A stretch of 64,000 nucleotides of DNA from Burkholderia stagnalis (GCF_902830275.1 NZ_CADESW010000004.1:310001-374000); one strand, 5' to 3'. Counted from the stretch's first letter, positions 25,984 to 37,350 are shown. A program made the numbers and translations. The notes: generated by a model from the letters alone, not told the origin.

Positions 25984-27201
25984 ATGAGCGACCCTCAACA
26001 AAACGCCGCCAGCGCCCAGCCGCAAAGCAACGTCAAGCGCAAACGGATGATGACGCTGCTCGTCGCGGTCATCGTGATCGCGGCCATCGCGTACGGGCTG
26101 TACTACTTCCTCGTCGCGCGCTTCCACGAGTCGACCGACGATGCGTACGTCAACGGCAACGTCGTGCAGATTACGCCGCAGGTCGTCGGTACGGTCGTCG
26201 CGGTGAAGGCCGACGACACGCAGACGGTCAAGGCCGGCGATCCGCTCGTGGTGCTCGACCCGGCCGATTCGCAGGTCGCGCTGCAGCAGGCTGAAGCGAA
26301 CCTCGCGCAGACGGTGCGCCAGGTGCGCGGCCTGTTCGTTAACGACGACCAGTATCGCGCGCAGGTCGCGCTGCGCCAGTCGGATCTGTCGCGCGCCGAG
26401 GACGACCTGCGCCGCCGCGTCTCGGTCGCGCAGACGGGCGCCGTGTCGCAGGAGGAGATCTCGCACGCGCGCGACTCGGTGAAGGCCGCGCAGGCATCGC
26501 TCGACACCGCGCAGCAGCAGCTCGCGTCGAACCGCGCACTGACCGCGAACACCACGATCGCGACGCACCCGAACGTGCTCGCGTCCGCCGCGAAGGTCCG
26601 CGACGCGTATCTCGCGAACGCGCGCAACACGCTGCCCGCGCCCGTCACCGGCTACGTCGCGAAGCGTTCGGTGCAGGTCGGCCAGCGCGTGTCGCCCGGC
26701 ACGCCGCTGATGTCGGTCGTGCCGCTGAATTCCGTGTGGGTCGACGCGAACTTCAAGGAAGTCCAGCTCAAGCACATGCGCATCGGCCAGCCGGTCGAGC
26801 TGACGGCCGACATCTACGGCTCGTCGTTCGTCTATCACGGCAAGGTCGTCGGCTTCTCGGCCGGCACCGGCTCGGCGTTCTCGCTGCTGCCGGCGCAGAA
26901 CGCGACCGGCAACTGGATCAAGGTCGTGCAGCGCCTGCCGGTGCGGATCGAGCTCGATCCGAAGGACCTCGACAAGCATCCGCTGCGGATCGGCCTGTCG
27001 ATGCAGGTCGACGTCGACATCAAGGACGAAAGCGGCAACCAGCTCGGCAACGTGCGGAACACGGTCTACCAGACCGACGTGTTCGCGAAGTACGGCGACG
27101 AAGCCAACGCCGAGATCGCGCGCATCATCGCGGAGAACGCGGGCACCGGTACGCCGGCGCCGGCCGCGGCGAAGCCGAGCGGCATCGCGAAGATGATGTA
27201 A
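25984..27201 (+). CDS. emrA: EmrA/HlyD-type membrane fusion protein
   Basis: Periplasmic adaptor of 405 aa with an N-terminal transmembrane anchor (MMTLLVAVIVIAAIAYGLYYF), the EmrA signature STDDAYVNGNVVQITPQVVGTV, a coiled-coil hairpin (residues about 100-200), the barrel-sandwich half (LPAPVTGYVAKRSVQVGQRV) and a beta-barrel domain (VWVDANFKEVQLKHMRIGQPV). It bridges the EmrB-like pump and the outer-membrane channel. Start MSDPQQ has a GGAG site. Middle gene of the efflux operon. Confidence 0.94.
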   Translation: MSDPQQNAASAQPQSNVKRKRMMTLLVAVIVIAAIAYGLYYFLVARFHESTDDAYVNGNVVQITPQVVGTVVAVKADDTQTVKAGDPLVVLDPADSQVALQQAEANLAQTVRQVRGLFVNDDQYRAQVALRQSDLSRAEDDLRRRVSVAQTGAVSQEEISHARDSVKAAQASLDTAQQQLASNRALTANTTIATHPNVLASAAKVRDAYLANARNTLPAPVTGYVAKRSVQVGQRVSPGTPLMSVVPLNSVWVDANFKEVQLKHMRIGQPVELTADIYGSSFVYHGKVVGFSAGTGSAFSLLPAQNATGNWIKVVQRLPVRIELDPKDLDKHPLRIGLSMQVDVDIKDESGNQLGNVRNTVYQTDVFAKYGDEANAEIARIIAENAGTGTPAPAAAKPSGIAKMM

Positions 27202-27228
27202 GCGCGCCGTTCCCGGAAAACAACCGAC

Positions 27229-28788
27229 ATGGCACAGACTCCTGTCTCCCACCCGCCCTTGCAGGGCGGGCAGCTCCTGATCGGCACGATCGCGGTGTCG
27301 CTCGCCGTGTTCATGAACGTGCTCGACACGTCGATCGCGAACGTGGCAATCCCGACGATCTCGGGCGATCTCGGCGTGTCGGCCGATCAGGGCACGTGGG
27401 TCATCACGTCGTTCGCGGTCGCGAACGCGATCTCCGTGCCGCTCACCGGCTGGCTCACCGATCGCTTCGGGCAGGTTCGCCTGTTCCTCGCGTCGATCAT
27501 CCTGTTCGTCATCTCGTCATGGATGTGCGGACTCTCGCCGTCGCTGCCGTTCCTGCTCGCGTCGCGCGTGCTGCAGGGCGCCGTCGCGGGTCCGATGATC
27601 CCGCTGTCGCAAGCGCTGCTGCTGTCGAGCTACCCGCGCGCGAAGGCGCCGATGGCGCTTGCGCTCTGGGCGATGACGACGCTGATCGCGCCCGTCGCCG
27701 GCCCGATTCTCGGCGGATGGATTTCGGACAACTACTCGTGGCCGTGGATCTTCTACGTCAACATCCCGGTCGGCATCGCCGCCGCGGCCGCGACATGGAT
27801 GATCTACCGCAAGCGCGAATCGACCGTGCGCCGCGCGCCGATCGACGGCGTGGGCCTCGCGCTGCTCGTCGTCTGGGTCGGCTCGCTGCAGATCATGCTC
27901 GACAAGGGCAAGGATCTCGACTGGTTCGCGTCGACGACCATCATCGTGCTCGCGCTGACCGCCGTCATCGCGTTCGCGTTCTTCGTCGTCTGGGAACTCA
28001 CCGCCGAGCATCCGGTCGTCGACCTGTCGCTGTTCCGCATGCGGAACTTCACCGGCGGCACGGTGGCGCTGTCGATCGGGTACGGCCTCTACTTCGGCAA
28101 CCTCGTGCTGCTGCCGCTGTGGCTGCAGACGCAGATCGGCTACACCGCGACCGACGCCGGCCTGGTCATGGCGCCTGTCGGACTGTTCGCGATCCTGTTG
28201 TCGCCGCTCACCGGGAAGTATCTGCCGCGCACCGATCCCCGCTATATCTCGACTGCGTCGTTCCTGATCTTTGCGCTGTGCTTCTGGATGCGCTCCCGCT
28301 ACACGACCGGCGTCGACGAATGGTCGCTGACGCTGCCGACGCTCGTGCAGGGCATCGCGATGGCGGGCTTCTTCATCCCGCTCGTGTCGATCACGCTGTC
28401 CGGCCTGCCCGCCCACCGCATTCCGGCGGCATCAGGCCTGTCGAACTTCGTGCGGATCATGTGCGGCGGCATCGGCACGTCGATCTTCCAGACCGCGTGG
28501 GATCACCGGAACAACTTCCATCACGCGCAACTGGTCGAGCAGGCGAACGCGTACAACCCGACGTTCAACCAGGCCGTCTCGCAGATGGGCAGCCTCGGCC
28601 TGACCCAGCAGCAGGCGCATGGCCTCATCAACAACATGGCCACGCAGCAGGCCGCGCAGCTTGGCGTGAACGACCTGTTCTACATTTCGGCGGCGATCTT
28701 CGTGCTGCTGATCGCGCTGATCTGGATCACGAAGCCCGAACGCGCGGGCGGCGGCGATGCAGGCGCGGCGGCATCGGCCGCGCACTGA
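27229..28788 (+). CDS. emrB: EmrB/QacA-family MFS multidrug exporter (DHA2, 14 TM)
   Basis: Drug:proton antiporter of 519 aa with about 14 hydrophobic segments. DHA2 motifs are clear: VFMNVLDTSIANVAIPTI in TM1, GWLTDRFGQVRLF (motif A) and LWAMTTLIAPVAGPILGGWI (motif C). With the upstream EmrA-like and OMP genes it forms a tripartite exporter for hydrophobic compounds. The substrate cannot be read from the sequence. Last gene before a terminator. Confidence 0.95.
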   Translation: MAQTPVSHPPLQGGQLLIGTIAVSLAVFMNVLDTSIANVAIPTISGDLGVSADQGTWVITSFAVANAISVPLTGWLTDRFGQVRLFLASIILFVISSWMCGLSPSLPFLLASRVLQGAVAGPMIPLSQALLLSSYPRAKAPMALALWAMTTLIAPVAGPILGGWISDNYSWPWIFYVNIPVGIAAAAATWMIYRKRESTVRRAPIDGVGLALLVVWVGSLQIMLDKGKDLDWFASTTIIVLALTAVIAFAFFVVWELTAEHPVVDLSLFRMRNFTGGTVALSIGYGLYFGNLVLLPLWLQTQIGYTATDAGLVMAPVGLFAILLSPLTGKYLPRTDPRYISTASFLIFALCFWMRSRYTTGVDEWSLTLPTLVQGIAMAGFFIPLVSITLSGLPAHRIPAASGLSNFVRIMCGGIGTSIFQTAWDHRNNFHHAQLVEQANAYNPTFNQAVSQMGSLGLTQQQAHGLINNMATQQAAQLGVNDLFYISAAIFVLLIALIWITKPERAGGGDAGAAASAAH

Positions 28789-28812
28789 GCGCCGAACACC
28801 TCGCGACAAAAC

Positions 28813-28846
28813 AAAAGGCCCGGTCGACAACGACCGGGCCTTTTTT
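28813..28846. terminator. Bidirectional intrinsic terminator, emrB / truB
   Basis: Stem AAAAGGCCCGGTCG / CGACCGGGCCTTTT with loop ACAA and T-runs on both strands. It lies between the convergent emrB-like gene and truB. Confidence 0.9.
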
Positions 28847-28888
28847 CATGCTGCCGGCGACGCGGATGCGCCGCTTCCTCGGTTCAAC

Positions 28889-29824
28889 TCATGCCGCCGC
28901 AGTTACGACGAGCCGTTCGGGCGCCAGCACGCCATTCGCCGCGCGGGCCACGCCGAGCAGCCGCGTCGCGTCGTACACGCGCACCCGCTCCCCCTCGTTC
29001 GCGTCGATCGTCCCGAGCTCAGACAAGCGCAAGCGCTGGCCATGCAGGAAGCGCTTCGCGCATTCGTCGTCGAGACGCACCAGCGGGAACGTCGACAGCA
29101 GCGCGTCGACCGGCTGCAGCCATGCGTCGCGCGCCGCGGCATCGGCGTCGGACAGCGTGTCGAGCGTCACCGCGTGATCGAGCGTCAACGCGCCGACGCC
29201 GGTACGGCGCAGCATCGTCAGGTGCGCGCCGCAGCCGAGCGCCTCGCCGATGTCTTCCGCCAGCGTGCGCACGTAGGTGCCCTTGCTGCAGGTCACGCGA
29301 AACGTCACGTCGGGCAGATCGCATGCCAGCAGTTCGAGCACGTGGATCGTGACCGCACGCCCTTCGCGTTCGACCGTCTGGCCCGCGCGCGCATATTCGT
29401 ACAGCGGCTTGCCGTCGCGCTTGAGCGCCGAATACATCGGCGGCACCTGCACGATCTCGCCGGTAAAGCGCGCGAGCGCCGCATCCACTGCCGCGCGATC
29501 GCACTCGACCGGGCGCGTGTCGAGCACCTCGCCCTCCGCGTCCCCGGTGGCGGTACGCACACCGAGGCGCATCGTCGCCTCGTAGGTCTTGTCGGCTTCG
29601 AGCAGGTCTTGCGAGAACTTCGTCGCTTCGCCAAAACACAATGGCAACAAGCCGGACGCCAGCGGATCGAGCGTGCCGGTGTGGCCGGCCTTCTTCGCAA
29701 GATACAGGCGCTTGGCGCGAATCAGGGCATCGTTGCTCGACAGGCCGACCGGCTTGTCGAGCAGGAGGACGCCGTCCAGCGCGCGCCGGGGCACGCGCGG
29801 ACGTTGGGATGCTGCATTCGTCAT
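28889..29824 (-). CDS. truB: tRNA pseudouridine-55 synthase TruB
   Basis: Modifies U55 in the T-loop of tRNAs. Protein of 311 aa with motif I GVLLLDKPVGLSSNDAL and catalytic Asp53 in GHTGTLDPLASGLL, plus the CSKGTYVRTLAEDIG motif and a C-terminal PUA-like domain. It is the last gene of rimP-nusA-infB-rbfA-truB, 13 nt after rbfA. Confidence 0.97.
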   Translation of the reverse strand: MTNAASQRPRVPRRALDGVLLLDKPVGLSSNDALIRAKRLYLAKKAGHTGTLDPLASGLLPLCFGEATKFSQDLLEADKTYEATMRLGVRTATGDAEGEVLDTRPVECDRAAVDAALARFTGEIVQVPPMYSALKRDGKPLYEYARAGQTVEREGRAVTIHVLELLACDLPDVTFRVTCSKGTYVRTLAEDIGEALGCGAHLTMLRRTGVGALTLDHAVTLDTLSDADAAARDAWLQPVDALLSTFPLVRLDDECAKRFLHGQRLRLSELGTIDANEGERVRVYDATRLLGVARAANGVLAPERLVVTAAA

Positions 29825-29837
29825 AGGCCGGGCGAAC

Positions 29838-30239
29838 TCAATCGTCCTTTGCAGGCGCCGCGCCGGCTTCGTCGTCGTCCTTCGCGCGCGTTGCGTTGGC
29901 CTCTTCGATCAGGCGCGACATGGCCACCGCCTTCTCGATCGTCTGGTCGTAATGGAAATGCAGCGTGGGCACCGTATGGATGTGCAGGCGCTTGAACAGC
30001 AGGTTATGCAGATGGCCGGACGCATGGTTCAGCGCCTCCTGCGTGTCCGCTGGCTTGCCGGTCAGCGTCGTGAAGTACACCTTGGCGTGCGCGTAGTCCG
30101 GCGTGAGTTCCACGCTCTGGATGGTCACGATGCCGATGCGCGGATCCTTGACCTCGCGCATGATGAGTTCGGACAGGTCGCGCTGAATCTGGTCGGCGAT
30201 CTGCACGTTGCGATTGGGAGAAGTACGTTTCCTGGACAT
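29838..30239 (-). CDS. rbfA: Ribosome-binding factor A
   Basis: Late 30S maturation factor of 133 aa with a KH-like fold: [41 protein letters not shown] and the [15 protein letters not shown] strand typical of RbfA. The C-terminus has a short acidic/Ala tail. The ATG at 30239 ([11 protein letters not shown]) matches family starts. It is between infB and truB, with a strong hairpin in the infB-rbfA gap. Confidence 0.96.
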   Translation of the reverse strand: MSRKRTSPNRNVQIADQIQRDLSELIMREVKDPRIGIVTIQSVELTPDYAHAKVYFTTLTGKPADTQEALNHASGHLHNLLFKRLHIHTVPTLHFHYDQTIEKAVAMSRLIEEANATRAKDDDEAGAAPAKDD

Positions 30240-30298
30240 GATCGATCCATGCTCCGTTATTCGGGGCAAAGTAGGCAACCCGCTTTGCGGGCCGCCAT

Positions 30299-30336
30299 GA
30301 AAATGGGCGGGACAGGCCCAAGCCTGCCCCGCCCAT
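30299..30336 (-). terminator. Terminator-like hairpin after infB
   Basis: A 15-bp stem with one mismatch (30303-30317 with 30322-30336, loop of 4) and a short TTTT run on the minus strand. It lies 18 nt after the infB stop and may reduce transcription into rbfA-truB. Confidence 0.65.
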
Positions 30337-30353
30337 GAGCCGATGCGCGATGA

Positions 30354-33293
30354 TTACAGCGTACGCGCGACTTCGGTCACTTCGAAGACTTCGAACTGGT
30401 CGCCTTCGACGATGTCGTTGAAGTTCTTCACCGACATACCGCACTCGAAGCCTTGTCGGACTTCCTTGACGTCGTCCTTGAAGCGCTTCAGCGATTCGAG
30501 TTCGCCGGTGAAGATCACGACGTTGTTGCGCAGCACGCGCACCGACGACGTACGCTTGACCACGCCGTCCGTGACCATACAGCCCGCGACCGCGCCGATC
30601 TTCGGCACCTTGAACACCTGGCGCACCTCGACCATGCCGGTCACGACTTCGCGCTTCTCCGGTGCCAGCATGCCCGACATGGCCGCCTTCACCTCATCCA
30701 CGGCGTCATAGATGATGTTGTAGTAACGGATGTCGATACCGTTCGACTCGGCAAGCTTGCGCGCCTGTGCGTCGGCACGGGTGTTGAAGCCGATGATGAC
30801 CGCCTTCGAGGCCGTCGCCAGGTTGACGTCGCTTTCGCTGATGCCGCCCACCGCGCTGTGCACGATCTGCACGCGCACTTCGTCGGTCGACAGCTTGAGC
30901 AGCGACTGCACCAGCGCTTCCTGCGAGCCCTGCACGTCCGCCTTGATGATGAGCGGCAGGTTCTGCACTTCGCCTTCGCCCATCTGTTCGAGCATGCTTT
31001 CCAGCTTCGCGGCCTGCTGCTTCGCCAGCTTCACGTCGCGGAACTTGCCCTGGCGGAACAGCGCGATTTCGCGCGCCTTGCGCTCGTCCGGCAGCACGAT
31101 CACTTCCTCGCCGGCGCCCGGGACTTCCGACAGACCCTGGATCTCGACCGGAATCGACGGGCCGGCTTCCTTCGTCGGCTTGCCGTTCTCGTCGAGCATC
31201 GCACGGACGCGGCCGTACGCCGTGCCTGCGAGCACGATATCGCCGCGGTTCAGCGTACCGGACTGCACCAGCATCGTCGCGACCGGGCCCTTGCCCTTGT
31301 CGAGCTTCGCTTCGATCACGATACCCTTGGCCGGCGCCTCGACCGGTGCCTTCAGTTCCAGCACTTCGGCCTGCAGCAGCACGTTCTCGAGCAGATCGTC
31401 GATGCCCGCGCCCGTCTTCGCCGACACCGGCACGAACGGCGAATCGCCGCCGTACTCTTCCGGCACGACGCCTTCCGCGACCAGTTCCTGCTTGACGCGG
31501 TCGGGGTTCGCTTCCGGCTTGTCGATCTTGTTGATCGCGACGACGATCGGCACGCCGCCCGCCTTCGCGTGCGAGATCGCTTCCTTCGTCTGCGGCATCA
31601 CGCCGTCGTCGGCCGCGACCACCAGAATGACGATGTCGGTCGCCTTCGCGCCGCGCGCACGCATGGCCGTGAACGCCTCGTGACCGGGGGTGTCGAGGAA
31701 CGTGACGACACCACGCGGCGTGTCGACGTGATACGCGCCGATGTGCTGCGTAATGCCGCCCGCTTCGCCCGCCGCCACCTTCGCGCGACGGATGTAGTCG
31801 AGCAGCGAGGTCTTGCCGTGGTCGACGTGACCCATCACCGTGACGACCGGCGGACGCGGCAGCTGTTCCGCATCCGTGCCGGTCTCGCCTTCGACGAGCA
31901 GCGCTTCCGGATCGTCCAGCTTCGCGGCAACCGCGCGATGGCCCAGTTCCTCGACGATGATCATCGCCGTTTCCTGGTCCAGCACCTGGTTGATCGTGAC
32001 CATCTGGCCCATCTTCATCATCACCTTGATGACTTCGGATGCCTTGACGGACATCTTGTGCGCGAGGTCGGCCACCGAGATGGTTTCCGGCACGTGCACT
32101 TCACGGACGATCGGTTCGGTCGGCGCCTGGAACGACGATGCGCTGTCCTGGTGACGGCCGCGCCCCTTCGGGCCGCCGCGCCAGCCGCGGTCGACGCCGC
32201 CGCTCGAATCGCCGCGGGTCTTGATGCCGCGACGCTTCGCGGCGTCGTCCTGCCAGCCGCCCTTGCCGGCGCCCGGCTTCTTGTTGCGGTCGCCCGCGCC
32301 TGCCGGCGCCTGCGTGGTCGCAGGCGCTGCGCCGGCCGGCTTCTTCGCCGCCGGACGCGCTTGTGCACCTTCACCCGCCGGCTTGGCCGGCTTGTGCAGC
32401 GTGCCCTTGGCTTCGGCCGGCTTCGCCGGTTCCGCCGGCTTCGGCGGTTCGACGGCCTTGACCACCGCCTTGCGCGGCGTGTTCATCATTTCGCGGATCG
32501 CACGCGCTTCGGCCTCGGCGGCCGCGCGGCGCTTGCTGATCTCTTCCTGCTCGGCGCGTGCCTTGTCAGCCGCTTCGCGAGCAGCATCCTCGGCCTTCTT
32601 CGCGGCTTCGCGCTGGGCGGCGCGTTCGGCTGCGGCACGCTCTTCGTCCTGCGACGACTGCGTGCGCGCTTCCTGCTCCGCTGCGGCAGCCTGCCGTGCA
32701 GCCACCTGCTCCTGCTGGGCAGCCGCCTGCTTCGCCGCCGCGGCTTCCGCCGCGGCACGCTTCGTGGCGGCCTCTTCCTCGGCGCGGCGACGCTCCGCTT
32801 CGGCCGCTTCCTCGCGGGCGCGGCGCTCGGCTTCCTCGCGTTCGAGGCGCTCCTGGCGCTCGCGCAGTTCCTGCGCCTGCTTCTCGAGCAGCTCGGCCTC
32901 GCGGCGCGCTTCTTCCTCGCGACGCTTCAGTTCCGCATCGTCATCCGCTTCGGCGGCCTGCGCCTGACCCTGATCCGCGACATCGCTCACGTCGTCGCGC
33001 TTGACGAACGTACGCTTCTTGCGGACCTCGACCTGAATGGTGCGAGCCTTGCCCGTCGCGTCGGACTGCTTGATCTCCGACGTATGCTTGCGGGTCAGCG
33101 TGATCTTGCGCTTGTCGCCATCGGTCGCGCCGTGCGACTTGCGCAAATGATCGAGCAGACGCGCCTTGTCCGCCTCGGACAGCGCATCGTCTTCACTCGC
33201 TTTCTGGACGCCCGCTGCCTGCAGCTGTTCGAGCAGCACACCAGCAGGCATTTTCAGTTCCGCGGCAAATTGGGCTACGTTGTTACTCGCCAT
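30354..33293 (-). CDS. infB: Translation initiation factor IF-2
   Basis: GTPase of 979 aa that delivers initiator tRNA to the 30S subunit. Residues 1-52 form an IF2_N domain. Residues about 60-115 are the basic IF2-associated region and 115-270 a long, charged, Glu/Arg/Ala-rich helical stretch. Residues about 275-390 are a Pro/Ala/Gly/Lys linker. A second IF2_N domain ([21 protein letters not shown]) precedes the GTPase core, with G1 GHVDHGKT at 488-495, DTPGHEAF and NKIDKPEAN. Domains II, III and C-terminal follow. It lies between nusA and rbfA. Confidence 0.98.
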   Translation of the reverse strand: MASNNVAQFAAELKMPAGVLLEQLQAAGVQKASEDDALSEADKARLLDHLRKSHGATDGDKRKITLTRKHTSEIKQSDATGKARTIQVEVRKKRTFVKRDDVSDVADQGQAQAAEADDDAELKRREEEARREAELLEKQAQELRERQERLEREEAERRAREEAAEAERRRAEEEAATKRAAAEAAAAKQAAAQQEQVAARQAAAAEQEARTQSSQDEERAAAERAAQREAAKKAEDAAREAADKARAEQEEISKRRAAAEAEARAIREMMNTPRKAVVKAVEPPKPAEPAKPAEAKGTLHKPAKPAGEGAQARPAAKKPAGAAPATTQAPAGAGDRNKKPGAGKGGWQDDAAKRRGIKTRGDSSGGVDRGWRGGPKGRGRHQDSASSFQAPTEPIVREVHVPETISVADLAHKMSVKASEVIKVMMKMGQMVTINQVLDQETAMIIVEELGHRAVAAKLDDPEALLVEGETGTDAEQLPRPPVVTVMGHVDHGKTSLLDYIRRAKVAAGEAGGITQHIGAYHVDTPRGVVTFLDTPGHEAFTAMRARGAKATDIVILVVAADDGVMPQTKEAISHAKAGGVPIVVAINKIDKPEANPDRVKQELVAEGVVPEEYGGDSPFVPVSAKTGAGIDDLLENVLLQAEVLELKAPVEAPAKGIVIEAKLDKGKGPVATMLVQSGTLNRGDIVLAGTAYGRVRAMLDENGKPTKEAGPSIPVEIQGLSEVPGAGEEVIVLPDERKAREIALFRQGKFRDVKLAKQQAAKLESMLEQMGEGEVQNLPLIIKADVQGSQEALVQSLLKLSTDEVRVQIVHSAVGGISESDVNLATASKAVIIGFNTRADAQARKLAESNGIDIRYYNIIYDAVDEVKAAMSGMLAPEKREVVTGMVEVRQVFKVPKIGAVAGCMVTDGVVKRTSSVRVLRNNVVIFTGELESLKRFKDDVKEVRQGFECGMSVKNFNDIVEGDQFEVFEVTEVARTL

Positions 33294-33384
33294 TCATTCC
33301 TCTTAGTGCAAGGACCGATTCCTTGCGGTTAGCATCGGGTCAGGCCTTCCGGCCGCCATCAAATCAGTGCGCCATGGTCATTTC

Positions 33385-34860
33385 TCACTGGAACCAATGT
33401 TCACGTGCTTTCATGATCAACGCCTTAGCGGCATCCTCTTCCATCCCGGTCAAGTCGACCAGTTCATCCACTGCCAGCTCCGCGAGATCGTCGCGCGTGG
33501 CCACACCGTGTTCGGCCAGCTTCGAGAGCAACTCCGGCGTGATGCCGTCGAGGCTCTTCAGATCCAGCGCTGCGTTTTCGACCTTTTCTTCGTTCGCGAT
33601 CGCCATCGTCAGCAGCGCGTCACGCGCGCGGTTGCGCAGCTCGTGCACGGTATCCTCGTCGAATGCCTCGATCTCGAGCATTTCGTTGAGCGGCACGTAA
33701 GCGATCTCTTCGAGGCTCGTGAAGCCTTCGTCGATCAGGATGTCGGCAACTTCTTCGTCGACGTCGAGACGCGCCATGAACAACGCACGCAGCCTGTCGC
33801 GTTCTTCACCCTGCTTCTGGGCGGACTCGTCCGGCGTCATGATGTTGATCTGCCAGCCGGTCAGCTCGCTGGCAAGGCGAACGTTCTGACCGCTGCGGCC
33901 GATCGCGACAGCGAGTTCGTTTTCGTCGACGACGACGTCCATCGAATGTCTTTCTTCATCGACGACGATCGACTGGACGGCTGCCGGCGCGAGCGCGCCG
34001 ATCACGAACTGGGCGGGATCCTCCGACCATAGCACGATGTCGATATTTTCGCCACCGAGCTCGTTGCGCACGGCCTGCACGCGCGAGCCGCGAATGCCGA
34101 CGCAGGTGCCGATCGGATCGATCCGCTTGTCATACGCGATGACGCCGATCTTCGCGCGCACGCCCGGGTCGCGCGCCGCCGCCTTGATCTCGAGCAGGCC
34201 CTGCTCGATCTCCGGCACTTCCATTTCGAACAGCTTCATCAGGAATTCCGGCGCGGTGCGCGACAGCTCGATCTGCGGGCCGCGCGCAGTGCGGTCGACC
34301 TTCGCGATGTACGCGCGCACGCGGTCGCCCACGCGCAGGTTTTCCTTCGGGATCAGCTGGTCGCGGCGCAGCAGCGCCTCGACACGGCCCGATTCGACGA
34401 TGAAGTTGCCCTTGTCCAGGCGCTTCACCGTGCCCGTCATGATCTTTTCACCGCGCTCGAGGTAGTCGTTCAGGATCTGCTCGCGCTCGGCGTCGCGCAC
34501 TTTCTGCAGGATCACCTGCTTCGCAGCCTGCGCGCCGATGCGGCCGAACTCGATCGACGGCACCGACTCCTCGATGTAGTCGCCGACTTCGACGTCAGAC
34601 TTCTGCTCACGTGCCTCGAACAGCAGGATCTCGCGATCCGGCTCCTGCAGGCCGGCTTCGTCAGGCACGACGAGCCAGCGACGGAAGGTTTCGTGCTCGC
34701 CGCTTTCGCGATCGATATGGACGCGGATTTCGGCGCCTTCGTCGAACAGCTTCTTGGACGCCGAAGCGAGCGCCGCCTCGAGGGCGCCCAGCACGACATC
34801 CTTGTCGACGTTTTTCTCGCGCGCCAGCGCATCCACCAGCATCAACACTTCGCGACTCAT
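33385..34860 (-). CDS. nusA: Transcription termination/antitermination factor NusA
   Basis: RNA polymerase-binding protein of 491 aa. The N-terminal domain ([21 protein letters not shown]) is followed by an S1 domain ([19 protein letters not shown]), two KH domains ([45 protein letters not shown], both given in part) and two C-terminal acidic helix-hairpin-helix repeats ([21 protein letters not shown] and [21 protein letters not shown]) like those of the E. coli protein. The ATG overlaps the rimP stop (TAATG). Confidence 0.98.
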   Translation of the reverse strand: MSREVLMLVDALAREKNVDKDVVLGALEAALASASKKLFDEGAEIRVHIDRESGEHETFRRWLVVPDEAGLQEPDREILLFEAREQKSDVEVGDYIEESVPSIEFGRIGAQAAKQVILQKVRDAEREQILNDYLERGEKIMTGTVKRLDKGNFIVESGRVEALLRRDQLIPKENLRVGDRVRAYIAKVDRTARGPQIELSRTAPEFLMKLFEMEVPEIEQGLLEIKAAARDPGVRAKIGVIAYDKRIDPIGTCVGIRGSRVQAVRNELGGENIDIVLWSEDPAQFVIGALAPAAVQSIVVDEERHSMDVVVDENELAVAIGRSGQNVRLASELTGWQINIMTPDESAQKQGEERDRLRALFMARLDVDEEVADILIDEGFTSLEEIAYVPLNEMLEIEAFDEDTVHELRNRARDALLTMAIANEEKVENAALDLKSLDGITPELLSKLAEHGVATRDDLAELAVDELVDLTGMEEDAAKALIMKAREHWFQ

Positions 34861-35318
34861 TATTTGCGGCTCCTAAAGTCAACTTGCGGAATCAGGCGGG
34901 CTTTGTCGATGTCTGCCAGCGTGAAATCCAGCATGGCCGCCTCGCCCTTCTTCCTCTCAAATTCCAAACCGATCGTTTCGCCATTCGGCGCATGCAGAAT
35001 GCCCCGGTAGGTCTTGCGCCCATCCAGCGGCTTTTTCAGGGTCACGGAGACTTCGCTGCCGGCGAAGCGCTCGAAGTCGGCCAGCTTCTTCAACGGGCGG
35101 TCGAGCCCCGGGGACGAGACTTCGAGCCGTTCGTAATCGATGTTTTCGACCGTCAAGACGTGCTGGAGCTGACGCGTGACCTTTTCGCAATCGTCGAGCG
35201 AAATGCCGGCAGGCTGGTCGATATAGATGCAAAGCATGCCGCGCCCGGTGCGCTCGAGATCCACCAGCTCGTAGCCGAGTCCGGTGACCGTGGTTTCTAT
35301 CAGTTCCGTCAGTTGCAC
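34860..35318 (-). CDS. rimP: Ribosome maturation factor RimP
   Basis: 30S assembly factor of 152 aa. Typical RimP features are the N-terminal [22 protein letters not shown], the central [25 protein letters not shown] (given in two parts of one block) with [16 protein letters not shown], and a C-terminal SH3-like domain. It is the first gene of the rimP-nusA-infB-rbfA-truB transcription unit and overlaps nusA by one base. No tRNA-fMet gene precedes it, unlike in E. coli. Confidence 0.96.
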   Translation of the reverse strand: MQLTELIETTVTGLGYELVDLERTGRGMLCIYIDQPAGISLDDCEKVTRQLQHVLTVENIDYERLEVSSPGLDRPLKKLADFERFAGSEVSVTLKKPLDGRKTYRGILHAPNGETIGLEFERKKGEAAMLDFTLADIDKARLIPQVDFRSRK

Positions 35319-35421
35319 AGTGCCCTCTCAGGTGTTCGCGCCCGCCGCTCGCGAATTCACCCGCGGGCGCGCGCCTTAGCCGGCGCAGGAAGCGCTACCC
35401 GAGATGCCTAACCGTTTCAGC

Positions 35422-35446
35422 AAAAAAAAATGGGCGGAACGCCCAT
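35422..35446 (-). terminator. Intrinsic terminator after rluB
   Basis: Stem ATGGGCG / CGCCCAT (35430-35446, loop GAA on the plus strand) followed on the minus strand by nine T residues (complement of 35422-35430). It separates rluB from the rimP operon, so the rimP promoter should lie in 35319-35420. Confidence 0.9.
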
Positions 35447-35610
35447 CTTCTTACCGGTGGTCGCACCTGAGCCGCACATCAAATCCGTACGCCCAGCGAC
35501 TTCGCGATTATAGCGATTTTTGGTGCAAACGCCAAGCGCTCGCCGGTAAAACCGGTACTTCACACCGATTTTGCCGGCGAGGCGGAGCATATTGCACCGC
35601 GATACGCGAC

Positions 35611-37290
35611 TCAGCGGCCGCGTGAACGATTGCGCTGCGGACGCTGACCGCCGCGCGCGCCGCCGTTGCCGGCGCCTTCCGCGCGATTGCCGTTCGGGTT
35701 GCGGCCGCCGCCGCCCTTGCCGGCACCGGCACCAGCGCCGCCGCGCTTGTTGCCGCCAGCGCCGTACGACGCGCGGTTGCCGTCGACGTCACGGCCGCCG
35801 GTGCGCTGGCCGCCATAGCCGCCGCCCGACATCCCCGGCATGCCGCCGCCGTAACCACTCGGGCCGGCGAAGCCGCCGGTGGCGCCGCGCCGCGGGCCAC
35901 GCCGCGGCTGGTCGAGGTTGCCGTGCGTCGTCAGCACCGGCTCGCGGCCGATGAAGCCCATCGACGTCTGCATCGGATCCGGCTGGCGGCGTTCGGCCTG
36001 GCCGCCGGCGCGCTTGCCGCCCTTCTCTTCCGTCGGCGCCTTCAGGCCGACGGTCGCCATCAGCTTGCGCACCTGCGCCTCGTCGAGCTCTTCCCAGCGG
36101 CCGCGCTTCAGGCCGCGCGGCAGCGGGATCGGGCCGTGACGCGTACGAATCAGGCGGCTCACCATCAGGCCGGCCGCCTCGAACATCCGGCGCACTTCAC
36201 GATTGCGGCCTTCGGCCAGCGCAACGTGATACCAGTGATTCGTGCCTTCGCCGCCGCCATCGCGGATGCGCAGGAAGTTCGCGGGGCCGTCGTCCAGCTC
36301 GACGCCGTGCAGCAGCTTCTGCCGATTGCCTTCGGTGAGTTCGCCGACCACCCGCACCGCATACTCGCGCTCGACGCTGTAGCGCGGGTGCATGAAGCGG
36401 TTCGCAAGGTCGCCCGACGTCGTCAGCATCAGCAGGCCTTCGGTATTGAAGTCGAGCCGGCCGACCGCGAGCCATTTGGCCGTCTTCATCGGCGGCAGGC
36501 GATCGAACACCGACGGACGACCTTCCGGATCCGCATGGCTGACGATTTCACCCGTCGGCTTGTGGTACAGCAGCACGCGCGGCGGCTTGTTCGGCAGCTT
36601 GCGCTTGACCGGCTTGCCGTTGATCCGCACCTGGTCGGTCGGCATGATGCGCTGGCCGATGTGCGCCGGCTCGCCGTTCACCGACACGCGGCCGGCGATG
36701 ATCAGCTCTTCCATCTCACGGCGCGAGCCCATGCCGGCCTCCGCCAGCACCTTGTGGAGCTTCGGCGCATCGTCGTCCGGCGACAGCACGCGCTTGTTCG
36801 CCGGCTGGTTGCGGCCACGCCGCAGCATCGGTGCACGCACGCCGCTGCCCGCCGCGGCGTTGTCCGCGTCGAAAGCCGGCGACGTCACGTACGCGAACAG
36901 GTCGTCCTGTACAGCGTCGCCCGCGGCGCTCGCCGCACCTGCGCCACCACCGCGCTTGCTCTGGCCGCCCTGGCGCGCCGCGCCGCCTTCGCGCTTGGCC
37001 GCCGGCTTGCGCCCGCCCTTCGCCGCGCCTTCCTTGCGCGGCGCACGTGCCGGCTGCTGCGCTTCCGCTGCCTCGGCGGGCGCCTCGGCCCCTTCGTCGC
37101 CCTGCGGCGCGCCCTCGGCGCCCTTCGACTTGGCCGCCGCACGGCGGCGCGCAATCAGGCTGCGCGGGCCGCGCCGCAGACCGCGGCGGGGACGCTCGTC
37201 GCCGCCCGCGGCGCCCTGCTCGGGCGCATCGTCGGCACGCGCCGCCTGCACGGCAGGCGCGGACGATTCAATATCGTGGATATCAGTCAA
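35611..37290 (-). CDS. rluB: 23S rRNA pseudouridine-2605 synthase RluB with long low-complexity ends
   Basis: Protein of 559 aa, much longer than a typical RluB. Residues about 1-170 are Ala/Gly/Lys/Arg-rich (an unstructured extension). The S4 domain follows ([21 protein letters not shown]), then the RsuA-type catalytic domain with [20 protein letters not shown] carrying the catalytic Asp, and [21 protein letters not shown]. The last 130 residues are Gly/Arg/Asn-rich ([21 protein letters not shown]). RG/GG-rich tails usually mean non-specific RNA binding. It is downstream of scpB, 60 nt away. Confidence 0.95.
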   Translation of the reverse strand: MTDIHDIESSAPAVQAARADDAPEQGAAGGDERPRRGLRRGPRSLIARRRAAAKSKGAEGAPQGDEGAEAPAEAAEAQQPARAPRKEGAAKGGRKPAAKREGGAARQGGQSKRGGGAGAASAAGDAVQDDLFAYVTSPAFDADNAAAGSGVRAPMLRRGRNQPANKRVLSPDDDAPKLHKVLAEAGMGSRREMEELIIAGRVSVNGEPAHIGQRIMPTDQVRINGKPVKRKLPNKPPRVLLYHKPTGEIVSHADPEGRPSVFDRLPPMKTAKWLAVGRLDFNTEGLLMLTTSGDLANRFMHPRYSVEREYAVRVVGELTEGNRQKLLHGVELDDGPANFLRIRDGGGEGTNHWYHVALAEGRNREVRRMFEAAGLMVSRLIRTRHGPIPLPRGLKRGRWEELDEAQVRKLMATVGLKAPTEEKGGKRAGGQAERRQPDPMQTSMGFIGREPVLTTHGNLDQPRRGPRRGATGGFAGPSGYGGGMPGMSGGGYGGQRTGGRDVDGNRASYGAGGNKRGGAGAGAGKGGGGRNPNGNRAEGAGNGGARGGQRPQRNRSRGR

Positions 37291-37350
37291 AACAACCTCA
37301 AAATGTCAGGTCTCGCGCCCGGCGCGGGCGCGGCATGAAATCGGCCGCGA

